A stretch of 64,000 bases of DNA. Source: CAZABP01 sp964483245. Its GTDB lineage: Bacteria > Planctomycetota > UBA1135 > UBA2386. Location: the NCBI GenBank assembly GCA_964483245.1, contig CAZABP010000001.1:1-64000 (forward strand), given 5' to 3'. Position numbers and translations under genes: made by a program. Below, one piece after another: positions 23,625 to 33,239 of the stretch (the first letter of the stretch is position 1; every line of letters starts with the position of its first letter). The notes beneath the pieces are model-generated. The model was not told the origin of the DNA. It made no database searches and was given only the letters and a program-made list of their open reading frames with translations.

Positions 23625-25592
23625 ATGGTCAACACCTCACTGTTCACCGGTCTCTCCGGCCTCCGCTCGCACCAGCGCTGGATGGACGTGATCGGCAACA
23701 ACCTCGCCAACGTCAGCACGCCCGGCTTCTGGGGCTCGCGCGCGACGTTCGGCGATCTGCTGTCGTTCACGGTCCGCTCCGGCTCCGGCCCGGTCGGCAA
23801 CTTCGGCGGCTCGAATCCGATGCAGCTCGGCCTCGGCACGACGATCGCATCGATCGACCTGAACACGAACCAGGGCACGTTCACCGACACCGGCCGCTCG
23901 TTCGACGTCGCGATCCAGGGGGACGGCTTCTTCACGCTCAGCGACGGCGCGCAGAGCTATTTCACGCGCGTCGGCTCGTTCGGCATCGACGCGACGCGCA
24001 ACCTGGTCGACATGCGCACCGGTCACCGCGTCGTCAGCGCATCCGGCGCCAACATCACGGTGCCGGTCACCGACACGCTGCCGCCGACCGCAACGTCGCG
24101 CGTGGCGTTCCAGGGCAACCTGCCGGCGACGGTCAAGGGCCCGCTCGAAGAGATCCTCGAGTCGGCGTCCGCACTGCAGGCCGGCACGGCCGCGACGCGC
24201 ACCGGCACGCCAGCGACCGGCACGACGTACGACATCAGCGCATTCACCGGCCGCACGATCCTGGTCTCGGTCGACGGCGGCGCGAAGCAGACCGTCACGT
24301 TCCCGGCGTCCGCGTTCGGCAACCCGGCCGCGGCGACGGCCAGCGAGATCGCGGCACGTTTCACGGCGGCCGGGATCCCGGGCCTGACGGTGACGCCGAA
24401 CAACGGCACCGGCGCGATCACCTACGACACGGTCAAGCTCGGCACCGCCGCCTCGCTGAAGTTCGACGACGGCGCCGGCGCGGCCGGCTTCCTGAACGTG
24501 CTCGGCCTGAACGCCTCGCTGGTGACCGGCACGCAGTCGGCCGCGACGGCGGCCACCGACCTCGCCGACCTGACCGGCCGGATCACGCCGTACATCAACG
24601 GCGACCAGATCGCGATCAGCGGCACCAACCCCGACGGCTCGGCGGTGTCGAACACGTTCGTCTACGGCACCAGCGGAACCACGCTCGGCGACCTGATCAC
24701 GTTCCTGAACTCGACCTACGACGCGACGCAGGTCACCGCGTCGCTGCAGCCCAACGGCACGATCCGGCTGACCGCGACCGACAAGGAGCCGGCGACGTTG
24801 AGCCTGTTCATCGGCGATGCGTCCGGCAACACCGGGACGTCGACCTGGCCGAACTTCAAGGTCACGCAGGACGGCACCGGCCCGGACAGCGCGACGACGT
24901 CGATCGACGTGTTCGACTCGCTCGGCCGCTCGCACTCGATCACGATGAAGTTCACCCGCACGGTGGCCGATCCGGCGGTCTGGGACCTGACGGCGTCGAT
25001 GCCGGCCGCCGACGGCACCGCGGTCGTCGACACGATCTCGTCGATCCGATTCAACCCGGACGGTTCGTTCAACGTCGTCGGCGGCGGCAACAACGCGTTC
25101 ACGTTCTCGTTCAACGGGATCCCCGGCACGCAGAACGTGACCGTCGATCTCGGCTCGTCCGGTGGCTACGAGGGCGTCGTCATGCTCGGCGACAAGACCA
25201 CGGTCGCCGCCACCGACCAGGACGGCCGCACCACCGGCACGCTGCTGAACGTCGGCTTCGACCAGGTCGGCCAGCTGACCGGCTTCTACAGCAACGGCGA
25301 ATCGCGCGTGCTCGACACGCTGCGCATCACGACGTTCCCCAACGAGGGCGGCCTGATGCGCGTCGGGGACACGATGTTCATCCAGTCGCCGAACTCCGAC
25401 GACCCGATCGCGACGACCGCCGGTTCCGCCGGTGCGGGGATCGTGCGCGCCGGCTCGCTGGAGAACAGCAACGTCGACATCGCCGAAGAGTTCGTGCGCC
25501 TGATCGAGGCGCAGCGCGGGTTCCAGGCCAACGCCCGCGTGATCACGACCACCGACGAGATCCTGGCCGAGCTCGTCAACATCGTGAACTGA
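23625..25592 (+). CDS. flgE: flagellar hook protein FlgE
   Basis: 655 residues, longer than enterobacterial FlgE (about 400). Conserved ends: GLSGLRSHQRWMDVIGNNLA and ANVSTPGFWGSR at the N-terminus, ENSNVDIAEEFVRLIEAQRG and FQANARVITT at the C-terminus. The VAIQGDGFFTLSDG and DSLGRSHSITMKF segments are typical. Extra Thr/Gly-rich domains between about 170 and 420 enlarge the exposed surface. It makes the universal joint of the flagellum. flgF follows after 2 bp. Confidence 0.96.
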   Translation: MVNTSLFTGLSGLRSHQRWMDVIGNNLANVSTPGFWGSRATFGDLLSFTVRSGSGPVGNFGGSNPMQLGLGTTIASIDLNTNQGTFTDTGRSFDVAIQGDGFFTLSDGAQSYFTRVGSFGIDATRNLVDMRTGHRVVSASGANITVPVTDTLPPTATSRVAFQGNLPATVKGPLEEILESASALQAGTAATRTGTPATGTTYDISAFTGRTILVSVDGGAKQTVTFPASAFGNPAAATASEIAARFTAAGIPGLTVTPNNGTGAITYDTVKLGTAASLKFDDGAGAAGFLNVLGLNASLVTGTQSAATAATDLADLTGRITPYINGDQIAISGTNPDGSAVSNTFVYGTSGTTLGDLITFLNSTYDATQVTASLQPNGTIRLTATDKEPATLSLFIGDASGNTGTSTWPNFKVTQDGTGPDSATTSIDVFDSLGRSHSITMKFTRTVADPAVWDLTASMPAADGTAVVDTISSIRFNPDGSFNVVGGGNNAFTFSFNGIPGTQNVTVDLGSSGGYEGVVMLGDKTTVAATDQDGRTTGTLLNVGFDQVGQLTGFYSNGESRVLDTLRITTFPNEGGLMRVGDTMFIQSPNSDDPIATTAGSAGAGIVRAGSLENSNVDIAEEFVRLIEAQRGFQANARVITTTDEILAELVNIVN

Positions 25593-25594
25593 CG

Positions 25595-26347
25595 ATGGCC
25601 GACTACGGAGAGCTGACGCTGTCGCGTGGACTCGCGTTCCTCGCCGAGCAGCAGGCGACGATCGCGCACAACCTCGCGAACGCCGACTCGGCCGGGTTCA
25701 AGCGCCGCGTCGCGTTCGCCGAGCCGGCAGCGCCGCGGTTCGCCGAGATGCTCGAACGGCAGCTCGAGTCGGTCCACTTCGACGAAGCGATCGACTGGTC
25801 GGCCGGCAATCCGCAGCCGACCGGCAGCCAATGGCACGTCTCGGTCGGCGACGGCGCGTATTTCCGCGTCCGCGGCGCCGACGGGCGGTCCTACTACACG
25901 CGCAACGGCGACCTCGTCACCGATGCTTCCGGCCGGCTGGTCACCAAGGGGGGCCACGCCTACCTCGATCCGAGCGGCAACGAGATCCTGCTGCGGCAGG
26001 TCGAGGGCAAGGCGGTCAGCAACTTCTCGGTGTTCAGCAACGGCGACATCGTCACCGAGACGCGCGAGGGGCCGTTCCGCATCGGCGCGCTCGGGCTGTT
26101 CGCGATCCGCGACCAGCAGGCGCTCGAGCCGGCCGGCAACGGGCTCTACGCCGACACTGCGGCGCAGCCGGTCACGACCGTCAGTGTCGACTCGGTGCGC
26201 CAGGGCTTCCTCGAGCGCAGCAACGTCGACGCGATCGCCGAGCTCGTCGACATGATCGTCGTGCAGCGCGCATTCACCGCGTCGCAGCGCGCGCTGAGCT
26301 CGTTGCACCGCATCAAGGCTTCGTTCCTGAACACGTTCGACAGGTGA
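25595..26347 (+). CDS. flgF: proximal rod protein FlgF
   Basis: 250 residues of the FlgE/F/G rod-hook family. The N-terminus reads LSRGLAFLAEQQATIAHNLA then NADSAGFKRR; the C-terminus reads GFLERSNVDAIAELVDMIVV, QRAFTASQRAL. GAYFRVRGADGRSYYTRNGD is the D1 domain. It is placed before a clear flgG and is more divergent than it, so FlgF is the best call. It is part of the axial rod crossing the periplasm. Confidence 0.9.
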   Translation: MADYGELTLSRGLAFLAEQQATIAHNLANADSAGFKRRVAFAEPAAPRFAEMLERQLESVHFDEAIDWSAGNPQPTGSQWHVSVGDGAYFRVRGADGRSYYTRNGDLVTDASGRLVTKGGHAYLDPSGNEILLRQVEGKAVSNFSVFSNGDIVTETREGPFRIGALGLFAIRDQQALEPAGNGLYADTAAQPVTTVSVDSVRQGFLERSNVDAIAELVDMIVVQRAFTASQRALSSLHRIKASFLNTFDR

Positions 26348-26351
26348 TCCG

Positions 26352-27143
26352 ATGCTGAAGAGTCTCTACACGACTGCGACCGGGATGAAGGCGCAGCAGA
26401 CCATGGTGGACACGATCGCGAACAACATCGCGAACGTGAACACGAGCGGGTTCAAGCGCTCGGCCGCGTCGTTCGAAGACCTGCTCTACGTGACGCTGAA
26501 GTCGCCCGGTCTCGAGCGCGACGCCAACGACACGCCGTCCCCGGTCGGCATCCAGATCGGCTCCGGCGCGAAGCTGTCCGGCACGACGAAGATCTACACG
26601 CCCGGCACGCTCGAGGGCACCTCGCGCGAGCTCGACGTCGCGATCACCGGCGACGGGTTCTTCCGCGTGCAGCTCCCCGACGGCTCGGAGGGCTACACGC
26701 GCGACGGTCAGTTCCAGGTCAACCGCGACGGCAACCTGGTCACGACCGCCGGGCACCTGATCCAGCCGCAGATCTCGTTCCCCAACAACGTGCGGCAGAT
26801 CAACATCGACGAGGAAGGGCGCGTGACCGGCCGCATCGGCAGCGACGACACCACGACCACGTTCGGCACGCTCGAGCTGGTCGTGTTCGTCAATCCGTCC
26901 GGCCTCAGCGCGTTCGGCTCCAACATCCTCAAGCGCACCGATGCCTCCGGCGCACCGATCCCGGTGCAGCCCGGCGTCGAAGGCGCCGGCAAGCTGAAGC
27001 AGGGATTCCTCGAGCGCAGCAACGTCGAGATCGTCAACGAGCTGGTCAACCTGATCGTCGCGCAGCGCGCGTACGAGGTGAACAGCCGCGCGATCCAGGC
27101 CAGTGACCAGATGCTGCAGACCGCGACTTCGGTCGTCCGCTGA
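26352..27143 (+). CDS. flgG: distal rod protein FlgG
   Basis: 263 residues, near the 260 usual for FlgG. Motifs: LYTTATGMKAQQTMVDTIAN, NIANVNTSGFKR, DVAITGDGFFRVQLPDG and GFLERSNVEIVNELVNLI, AYEVNSRAIQASDQMLQ. FlgG forms the distal rod within the P and L rings, whose genes flgI and flgH are just downstream with the flgA chaperone. Confidence 0.97.
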   Translation: MLKSLYTTATGMKAQQTMVDTIANNIANVNTSGFKRSAASFEDLLYVTLKSPGLERDANDTPSPVGIQIGSGAKLSGTTKIYTPGTLEGTSRELDVAITGDGFFRVQLPDGSEGYTRDGQFQVNRDGNLVTTAGHLIQPQISFPNNVRQINIDEEGRVTGRIGSDDTTTTFGTLELVVFVNPSGLSAFGSNILKRTDASGAPIPVQPGVEGAGKLKQGFLERSNVEIVNELVNLIVAQRAYEVNSRAIQASDQMLQTATSVVR

Positions 27144-27155
27144 CGGAGGGTGACG

Positions 27156-28145
27156 ATGCTGACCACGCTGACGACGACTCTGCTCTGCCTGACGCCGCAG
27201 CACGCCGGCGACGAGCCGAAGCCGCCGGCCGCGCCGGAGGTACGGATCCTGTGCCGCACCGAAGCGCAGGTGCGCGGCGCCGACATCCTGCTCGGCGACG
27301 TCGCCGAGATCGCCAGCACCGAGCTCGCGCTGGCCAGCCGGCTCAACGAGATCCGGGTCGCGGCGCGGCCGGCGTTCGGGTTCACCCGGCTGGTGACGCA
27401 GCAGGACGTGCTGCAGTGGGCGATCCAGACCGGCCTGCCCGGAGACTCGATCAAGCTGCTCGGCGCGCGCGAGACGGTCGTGCACGCGCTGGTCACGGTC
27501 CTCGAGCCGGACGAGCTGCGTGCGATCAGCGATCCGGTCCTGCGCGCTGCGCTCACGCACGAAGCGGGCGAGATCGAGTTCGAGCTGTCATCGCCGATGC
27601 AGCGGCTGCGCGTGCCGCCCGGCCGCCGCTCGCTCGACGTGCGCGCGGTCCTGCGCGATGGCCGCATCGGCGCCGGCAGCGCGATCGTCGATCTGCTGGT
27701 GTTCGTCGACGGCAAGGAATGGAGCAAACACGCGGTCCACTACCGGCTGCGGCGGTTCGTCGACGTGCTGGTCGTCAGCCGTCCGATCGCACGCGGCGCG
27801 CTGCTCGGTGACCACAACCTCGAGCAGCGGCGCGTCGAGTCGGCCGCCAGCGCGTCGCCGTTCCTCGGCGCGATCGATGCGGTCGCCGGCAAGGTCGCCG
27901 CGCGCGACATGCGCGCCAACGAGAAGTTGACGCTGGCCCACCTCGCCAACCCGGCGGTGATCCGCCGCGGCGATCCGGTCAGCCTCGTCTCGATGAAGGG
28001 CCGGATCAAGGTCGCTGCGCGCGCGGTCGCCGAGAGCGACGGCGCCGTCGGCGACCGCGTCCAGGTCGTCAGCCTCGCGTCCGGCCAGCGCGTCCAGGCA
28101 CGCGTCGAAGGTCCGGGCGTCGTCAGCATCCTGCCGCTGCGCTGA
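27156..28145 (+). CDS. flgA: P-ring assembly chaperone FlgA
   Basis: 329 residues. A hydrophobic leader is followed by SAF-like modules: RPIARGALLGDHNLEQRRV, VAGKVAARDMRANEKLTLAH and RRGDPVSLVSMKGRIKVAAR. FlgA assists FlgI polymerisation in the periplasm. ATG 27156 was chosen because GGAGG at 27145-27149 is optimally spaced from it; GTG 27150 would sit on the ribosome site. The long N-terminal half (to about 190) also contains a LLGDVAEI segment typical of FlgA. Confidence 0.9.
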   Translation: MLTTLTTTLLCLTPQHAGDEPKPPAAPEVRILCRTEAQVRGADILLGDVAEIASTELALASRLNEIRVAARPAFGFTRLVTQQDVLQWAIQTGLPGDSIKLLGARETVVHALVTVLEPDELRAISDPVLRAALTHEAGEIEFELSSPMQRLRVPPGRRSLDVRAVLRDGRIGAGSAIVDLLVFVDGKEWSKHAVHYRLRRFVDVLVVSRPIARGALLGDHNLEQRRVESAASASPFLGAIDAVAGKVAARDMRANEKLTLAHLANPAVIRRGDPVSLVSMKGRIKVAARAVAESDGAVGDRVQVVSLASGQRVQARVEGPGVVSILPLR

Positions 28146-28156
28146 AGGAGAGTCCG

Positions 28157-28777
28157 ATGCACACCCGCCACCTGTTGCCCGTCCTGCTGTCCGCCGCGCT
28201 GCTGCCAGCCGCGCTGCCAGCGCAGAACCTGTTCAAGCACCGCAAGTCGCCGATCAGCCTGATCGCCGACCACCGTGCCGCCGCCGTCGGCGACATCCTG
28301 ACCGTCGTCGTCAAGGAGGCGCACCGCGTCAAGAACGAGGACAAGGTCGAGCGCACGCTCGACTCGATGCTGCGACTCAAGCTCGAGGCCTACAACCTGA
28401 GCGACAAGACGTTCAAGTCGAACGTGCTGCCGGAGTTCGACGTCCGCCGCAACCAGGAGTTCGACGGCGAGGCGAAGCAGGAGAAGGACGCCAACCTCGA
28501 GGCGCGGATCGCGGTCGTCGTCATCGACGTCCACCCCAACGGCAACCTTGTCGTCGCCGGCACCCGGATCGTCGCGATCGACGACGAGGAGAAGACGCTG
28601 CGGATCAGCGGCATCGTGCGCACGCTCGACGTCACCAAGGACAACACGGTGGCGTCGTCGCAGATCGCCGACGCGCGCGTCGCCTTGACCGGCGAAGGCG
28701 CCAACACGCGCACCGTCACGCACGGGCCGGTCGCGACCCTGTTCGACACCTTGCTGTGGGCCGTCTGGCCGTTCTGA
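28157..28777 (+). CDS. flgH: L-ring protein FlgH without lipobox
   Basis: 206 residues. The core FlgH pattern is present: RAAAVGDILTVVVKE, LEARIAVVVIDVHPNGNLVV, LRISGIVRTLDV and SSQIADARVALTGEG. FlgH is normally an outer-membrane lipoprotein, but this protein has no cysteine at all. Its leader ends ALPAQ, consistent with signal peptidase I. The ring may therefore be held in the outer envelope without a lipid anchor. It lies between flgA and flgI. Confidence 0.93.
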   Translation: MHTRHLLPVLLSAALLPAALPAQNLFKHRKSPISLIADHRAAAVGDILTVVVKEAHRVKNEDKVERTLDSMLRLKLEAYNLSDKTFKSNVLPEFDVRRNQEFDGEAKQEKDANLEARIAVVVIDVHPNGNLVVAGTRIVAIDDEEKTLRISGIVRTLDVTKDNTVASSQIADARVALTGEGANTRTVTHGPVATLFDTLLWAVWPF

Positions 28778-28785
28778 GGCTTCTG

Positions 28786-30066
28786 ATGCGCTACCTCGCC
28801 CTGCTGCTCACCGCCACTTCGCTGCTCGCGCAAGAACCACCGCGCCGGCCGGAGGCGCTGCCGGTGCCGGTGCCGATCCCGGTGCCGGATCCGACGGTGA
28901 TCCCGCTCGCGCAGCCGATCCCCGGCTCGGCGACGCTGACCGAGATCCCGCCGGCGCAGCCGGAGACCGCACCACCGCCGGCGCAACCGCAGCCGGCCGC
29001 CGTGCAGCCGCTGCTCGTGCCGATCCGCCAGATCACGCGGCTGCACGGGACGATGGCCAACACGCTGAACGGGATCGGCCTCGTCGTCGGGCTGAACGGC
29101 ACCGGCTCCAGCGACAAGGCGAGCCGGCAGCTGCTGGCGAACTACATCAAGCGGATCGACAACGTCAACGTCGCCGATTCCGACCTCACCCCCGGCTCGT
29201 GGGCGCTGGTGACGGTCACGGCCGAGCTGCCGCCGTTCGCCAAGCAGGGGATGCAGCTCGCAACGGCGGTCTCGTCGATCAGCGACGCGTCGTCGCTGTT
29301 CGGCGGACGGCTGCTGTACACGACGCTGAAGGCGGTCGACGGCAAGGTCTACGCGACCGCTGCCGGCCCGGTCTCGGTCAGCGGGCTCGGCGTGCAGCAG
29401 GGCGGCGCGAAGGTCATCCGCAACAACCCGGTCGCCGGGCGGATCGCCGATGGCGCGACCGTCGTCGAGGACCTCGAGTCGTATTTCCTGTCGGAGCAGG
29501 GGCACCTCGAGCTCGGTCTGATCAACCCGAGCCTCGGCACCGCGCAGCAGATCGCGGCGGTCATCGGCCAGGCACTGGCCAGCGAGAGCCTGCGCGCCGG
29601 CGTCGTCGACGAGAACCTGGTCCGCATCGAGCTGCCGCGCGACCAGCGGACCGAGGAGAACGCGATCCGGCTGCTGTCGCTGATCCGCGACCTCAAGGTC
29701 CGCGTCGAGAACCCGACCAGCGTCATCGTCGACGAAGCGGCCGGCATCGTGATCGCCGGCGAAGGGGTCATGATCTCGCCGTGCGTCGTCGCGCTCGCCG
29801 ACCTGACGATCACGGTCGTCTCCGAGGACGAGGTCGTGCAGCCGTATCCGGGCTGGAACCAGGGGGAGACCGCGGTCGTCAACCGCACGCGGATCGACGT
29901 CACGTCGCAGGGCACCGACTTCAAGCCGTTCGCCGGCGGCGCGACGGTCGGTGAACTGCTCGCCAACCTGCGCGCGCTGCAGCTGACGCCGCGCCAGGTC
30001 ATGGAGGTGTTCGAGTACCTGGCCGCCGGCGGCTACCTGCAGGCACGCCTGCAGAAGAAGCCATGA
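28786..30066 (+). CDS. flgI: P-ring protein FlgI
   Basis: 426 residues. A signal peptide (MRYLALLLTATSLLAQ) and a Pro-rich segment (to about 80) precede the FlgI core: TLNGIGLVVGLNGTGSSDKA, NVADSDLTPGSWALVTVTAE, GGRLLYTTLKAVDGKVYA and the C-terminal VGELLANLRALQLTPRQVME. The N-terminal Pro-rich insert is unusual. ATG 28786 is preferred to the longer frame from 28756, which overlaps flgH. The stop overlaps flgJ (ATGA). Confidence 0.95.
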   Translation: MRYLALLLTATSLLAQEPPRRPEALPVPVPIPVPDPTVIPLAQPIPGSATLTEIPPAQPETAPPPAQPQPAAVQPLLVPIRQITRLHGTMANTLNGIGLVVGLNGTGSSDKASRQLLANYIKRIDNVNVADSDLTPGSWALVTVTAELPPFAKQGMQLATAVSSISDASSLFGGRLLYTTLKAVDGKVYATAAGPVSVSGLGVQQGGAKVIRNNPVAGRIADGATVVEDLESYFLSEQGHLELGLINPSLGTAQQIAAVIGQALASESLRAGVVDENLVRIELPRDQRTEENAIRLLSLIRDLKVRVENPTSVIVDEAAGIVIAGEGVMISPCVVALADLTITVVSEDEVVQPYPGWNQGETAVVNRTRIDVTSQGTDFKPFAGGATVGELLANLRALQLTPRQVMEVFEYLAAGGYLQARLQKKP

Positions 30067-30395
30067 ACCAGCTCGGCATCCTGACGCGCGAGTGGTCGCC
30101 GGCGCAGGCGCGCGAGCTGCGGGCACGCGCCGCCGACGTCGCCGGGCAGTTCGAGCAGATCTTCGCCCAGACCATGGTCGCAGCACTGCGGGACGAGACC
30201 GGGTTCGCCGGCGGCGAGCCGATGTTCGGCTCCGGCCCCGGCGCCGACACGTATTCGATGTGGTTCGACACGTTGATGGCCGAGCGCGTGACGCAGAGCA
30301 ACGGGATCGGCCTCGCCGACGCGCTGCTGCGTGACTGGGAGCGGCTCGGCCAGATCCCGCCTGCAACCAAGGAGAGCACCGATGTCCGTGCGTGA
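30063..30395 (+). CDS. flgJ: rod-binding protein FlgJ, single domain
   Basis: 110 residues equal to the N-terminal rod-binding domain: AGQFEQIFAQTMVAALRDET and YSMWFDTLMAERVTQSNGIG, LADALLRDWERL. The muramidase domain found in beta/gamma-proteobacterial FlgJ is absent, so a separate enzyme must open the peptidoglycan. It is coupled to flgI by a 4-bp overlap and overlaps the next gene by 14 bp. Confidence 0.88.
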   Translation: MNQLGILTREWSPAQARELRARAADVAGQFEQIFAQTMVAALRDETGFAGGEPMFGSGPGADTYSMWFDTLMAERVTQSNGIGLADALLRDWERLGQIPPATKESTDVRA

Positions 30396-30885
30396 TGCCG
30401 TGATCCGTCTGACGCGCGCCCTCGACGACGAGGCGCGCGCGCTGTTCCGCCTGCGTGAGCTGCTCGAGCGCGGCCGCCTGGCGTTCGTTGCGCTGAAGCC
30501 GAGCGAGCTGGAGCAGGCGCTCGCTGCTCTCGCACCAGATGCCGAACGCGCGCAGCAGGCGGCGGCGCGGCGCCGCGACGCGTTCGCCGCGGCGGTCACC
30601 CTGCTCGGGCTGACGACGCCGGCGACGCTCGGCGAGCTCGCCGCGGCGGCGCCGGCCGACCAGCGCGCAGCCCTGCAACGCGCCGCGGACGCGGCGAAGG
30701 CGGCGGCCGGCGCGCTGCGTGTCGAGACCGGCGTCGGCGCGCGCCTGCTCGAGTTCTCGCGCGGCAGCCAGGAGGCGATGTTCCGCGACCTGCTCGAGGC
30801 GACGCGGCCACGCAGCTACGACCGCAATGCGCGCGGCACGACCGGCCCGGCCGCAACCGGGCGCATCGTTTCGGGATCGATCTAG
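30382..30885 (+). CDS. flgN: FlgN-like export chaperone
   Basis: 167-residue all-helical protein without Cys: LTRALDDEARALFRLRELLE, RAQQAAARRRDAFAAAVTLL and a long C-terminal helix. Size, helicity and position immediately before flgK and flgL fit FlgN, the chaperone of the hook-filament junction proteins. FlgN is weakly conserved, so context carries much of the weight. SD AAGGAGAG lies 6 bp before the ATG. Confidence 0.7.
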   Translation: MSVRDAVIRLTRALDDEARALFRLRELLERGRLAFVALKPSELEQALAALAPDAERAQQAAARRRDAFAAAVTLLGLTTPATLGELAAAAPADQRAALQRAADAAKAAAGALRVETGVGARLLEFSRGSQEAMFRDLLEATRPRSYDRNARGTTGPAATGRIVSGSI

Positions 30886-30894
30886 GAGAGCACC

Positions 30895-33237
30895 ATGCCA
30901 TTCATGCTCGGACTCGGGGCGGGATTGAAGGCGCTGTCGGCCGCGCGGCTCGGCATGCAGACCGCCGGTCAGAACATCGCCAACGCCAACACGATCGGCT
31001 ACTCGCGCCAGCGCGTGCTGTTCTCGGCCGCGCATCCGTTCCAGCTCGGCAACGGGCTGCAGATCGGGACCGGCGTCGAGCTCGCGGCGATCGACCGGAT
31101 CGTCGACGCCGGGCTGGAGCGACGCATCCGGCTGCAGGCGGCGCTGACAGCCGGCGCCGAAGTCGACGAACGGCGCTGGGCGGAGATCGAGGGGATCTTC
31201 GACGAGCCGAACGCCGGCATCGGCGCGCAGCTCGAAGACCTGTTCGGCAAGCTGGGACGGCTGCAGAGCAACCCGGCTGACCGCGGCCTGCGCGGTGGCG
31301 CCGTGCAGGCGGGGCAGACGCTGGCCGATGGGTTGAACCTGCTCGCGCGCCGGCTCGGCGAGATGCGCACGTCGACCGCCGGCGAAGTGCGCGGCCTCGT
31401 GCAGCGCGTCAACCAGGACGCCAAGGCAATCGCGGATCTGAACGTGCAGATCATGTCGCTCGAGGCGAACCAGTCGGACGCGAACGACCTGCGCGACACG
31501 CGGGAGCGGCTGGTCAAGGAGGTCAGCGAGCTGCTCGAAGTGCAGGTGGTCGAGCGTTCGACCGGCAGCGTGGATCTGCTGATGGACGGCAACCTGCTGG
31601 TCTCCGGCGCGCGCGCCGTGCCGCTGACGCTGCTCGAGCACGCGCAGGGGAGCGAGCTCCGGCTCGGCGGATCGCTGGCGCCGTTCGCGCCGCGCGGCGG
31701 CCGGATCGGCGCGCTGCTGCGCCACCAGGACGGCGAGACACCAGGGCTGCTGGCCGACGTCGACGCGCTGGCGCACAACCTCGCGCTCGAGTTCAACCGG
31801 CTGCACACGACCGGCGTCCCGCGCCGCGGGCCGTTCCAATCGCTGACGTCGCAGTACGCCGGCGCCGACGCGGACCGCGACGGGCGCTACGACGACGAGC
31901 TGCTGGCGAGCGGCGGGTTCCCGTTCACGGTCCAGAACGGCGAGCTGTGGGTCACGGTCACCAACCGCCAGAGCGGCGACCTCGAGCGCACGCGGATCGC
32001 GGTCGATCCACAACAGACGACGCTCGGCGATCTCGCCGCGGCGCTGGACGCGATCGACAATCTCGGCGCGGCGGTGGATCCGAGTGGCCGGCTGCGGATC
32101 ACCGCGGATGCCGGCTACGGCTTCGACTTCGGCAACCGGCTCGACACGCAGCCGAACTCGTTCGGCGCGTTCGGCGGTGCGCACCCGAGCCTCGGCTCGG
32201 CCGGCGGCGGGCCGTTCGCGTTGACGGTGCCGGCGACGTTCGCGGTCAACATCAACGGAACGCCGCACACGGTCACGCTCGACCCGGCCGACTTCCAGGA
32301 CGCGACGCAGGCCAGCGTGCCGGAGCTGGTTGCGGCGATCAACGCCGATCTCGGCGCGGCGGGGACCGCGAAGGAGATCGGTGGGCGGCTCGTGATCCGT
32401 TCCAACAGCGCCGGCGCCACGGCGACGCTGAGCCTGACCGATGGGGCCAACACGCCGCTGGTGGCACTCGGACTGCCGATCGGTCTGACCCGGACCGGCC
32501 AGACCAACGGCGTCGACGTCGAGATCGCGGGCCAATACACCGGCAGCGGGAACGGGCAGTTCACGTTCGTGCCGGACGGCGACGGCCAGATCGGCGTCAC
32601 GCAGGGGCTGACGGTCGGCGTGTTCGATCAGGACGGCCGCCGCGTGGCGACGTTGGATGTGGGTCGCGGCAACTACGCGCCGGGCGACTGGCTGACCGTT
32701 GCCGACGGGATCCAGGTCAAGTTCGGACCCGGCTCGATCTCCGCGACCGGGCGCGACGTGTTCGCCGTCGATGCGCTGGCCGACAGTGACAGCAGTGACC
32801 TGCTGGTCGCTCTCGGGTTGAACAGCTTCTTCCACGGCAGCACCGCCGCGGACCTCGAAGTCAACGCAGCGCTGCTCGACGATCCGGATCTGTTCGCTGC
32901 CGGGCTGACTTCCGCGCAGGGGGACGGCGCGAACGTCGGCCGCATGCTCGAGCTGCGCAAGAGCGAGCTCGGCTCGCTGTCGAGCTCCACGTTCGAGGCC
33001 TACTACGCGAGCATCGTCGGCGAGCTGGGGTTCGCCTCCGAGGCGGCGAAAGGGACGCTGCAGAGCCAGGAGCAGCTCGCGGCGGCGCTCGACCGCCAGC
33101 GCGAGGCGGTCTCCGGCGTCGACATCGACGCCGAGATGGTCGACATCGCGCGCCACCAGCAGGCGTTCGAAGCCGCGGCCCGGTTCCTGACCACGGTCAA
33201 CGAGATGACGTCGGTGCTGCTCAGCATCGGGAGGTGA
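30895..33237 (+). CDS. flgK: hook-filament junction protein FlgK (HAP1)
   Basis: 780 residues, larger than the usual 550. The N-terminus is classical: GLKALSAARLGMQTAGQNIA, NANTIGYSRQRV; the C-terminus ends DIDAEMVDIARHQQAFEAAA, RFLTTVNEMTSVLL. The central insert (about 330-620) adds Gly/Thr-rich beta domains (e.g. LDPADFQDATQASVPELVAA) that would be displayed on the surface. flgL starts 2 bp after the stop. Confidence 0.96.
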   Translation: MPFMLGLGAGLKALSAARLGMQTAGQNIANANTIGYSRQRVLFSAAHPFQLGNGLQIGTGVELAAIDRIVDAGLERRIRLQAALTAGAEVDERRWAEIEGIFDEPNAGIGAQLEDLFGKLGRLQSNPADRGLRGGAVQAGQTLADGLNLLARRLGEMRTSTAGEVRGLVQRVNQDAKAIADLNVQIMSLEANQSDANDLRDTRERLVKEVSELLEVQVVERSTGSVDLLMDGNLLVSGARAVPLTLLEHAQGSELRLGGSLAPFAPRGGRIGALLRHQDGETPGLLADVDALAHNLALEFNRLHTTGVPRRGPFQSLTSQYAGADADRDGRYDDELLASGGFPFTVQNGELWVTVTNRQSGDLERTRIAVDPQQTTLGDLAAALDAIDNLGAAVDPSGRLRITADAGYGFDFGNRLDTQPNSFGAFGGAHPSLGSAGGGPFALTVPATFAVNINGTPHTVTLDPADFQDATQASVPELVAAINADLGAAGTAKEIGGRLVIRSNSAGATATLSLTDGANTPLVALGLPIGLTRTGQTNGVDVEIAGQYTGSGNGQFTFVPDGDGQIGVTQGLTVGVFDQDGRRVATLDVGRGNYAPGDWLTVADGIQVKFGPGSISATGRDVFAVDALADSDSSDLLVALGLNSFFHGSTAADLEVNAALLDDPDLFAAGLTSAQGDGANVGRMLELRKSELGSLSSSTFEAYYASIVGELGFASEAAKGTLQSQEQLAAALDRQREAVSGVDIDAEMVDIARHQQAFEAAARFLTTVNEMTSVLLSIGR

Positions 33238-33239
33238 CG

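Noticed and set aside
28390..33156. Very long antisense reading frame opposite flgH-flgK
   Set aside because: Its translation is Arg/Asp/Gln/His-rich with no domain, and it mirrors conserved flagellar genes. High GC at third codon positions keeps antisense frames open.
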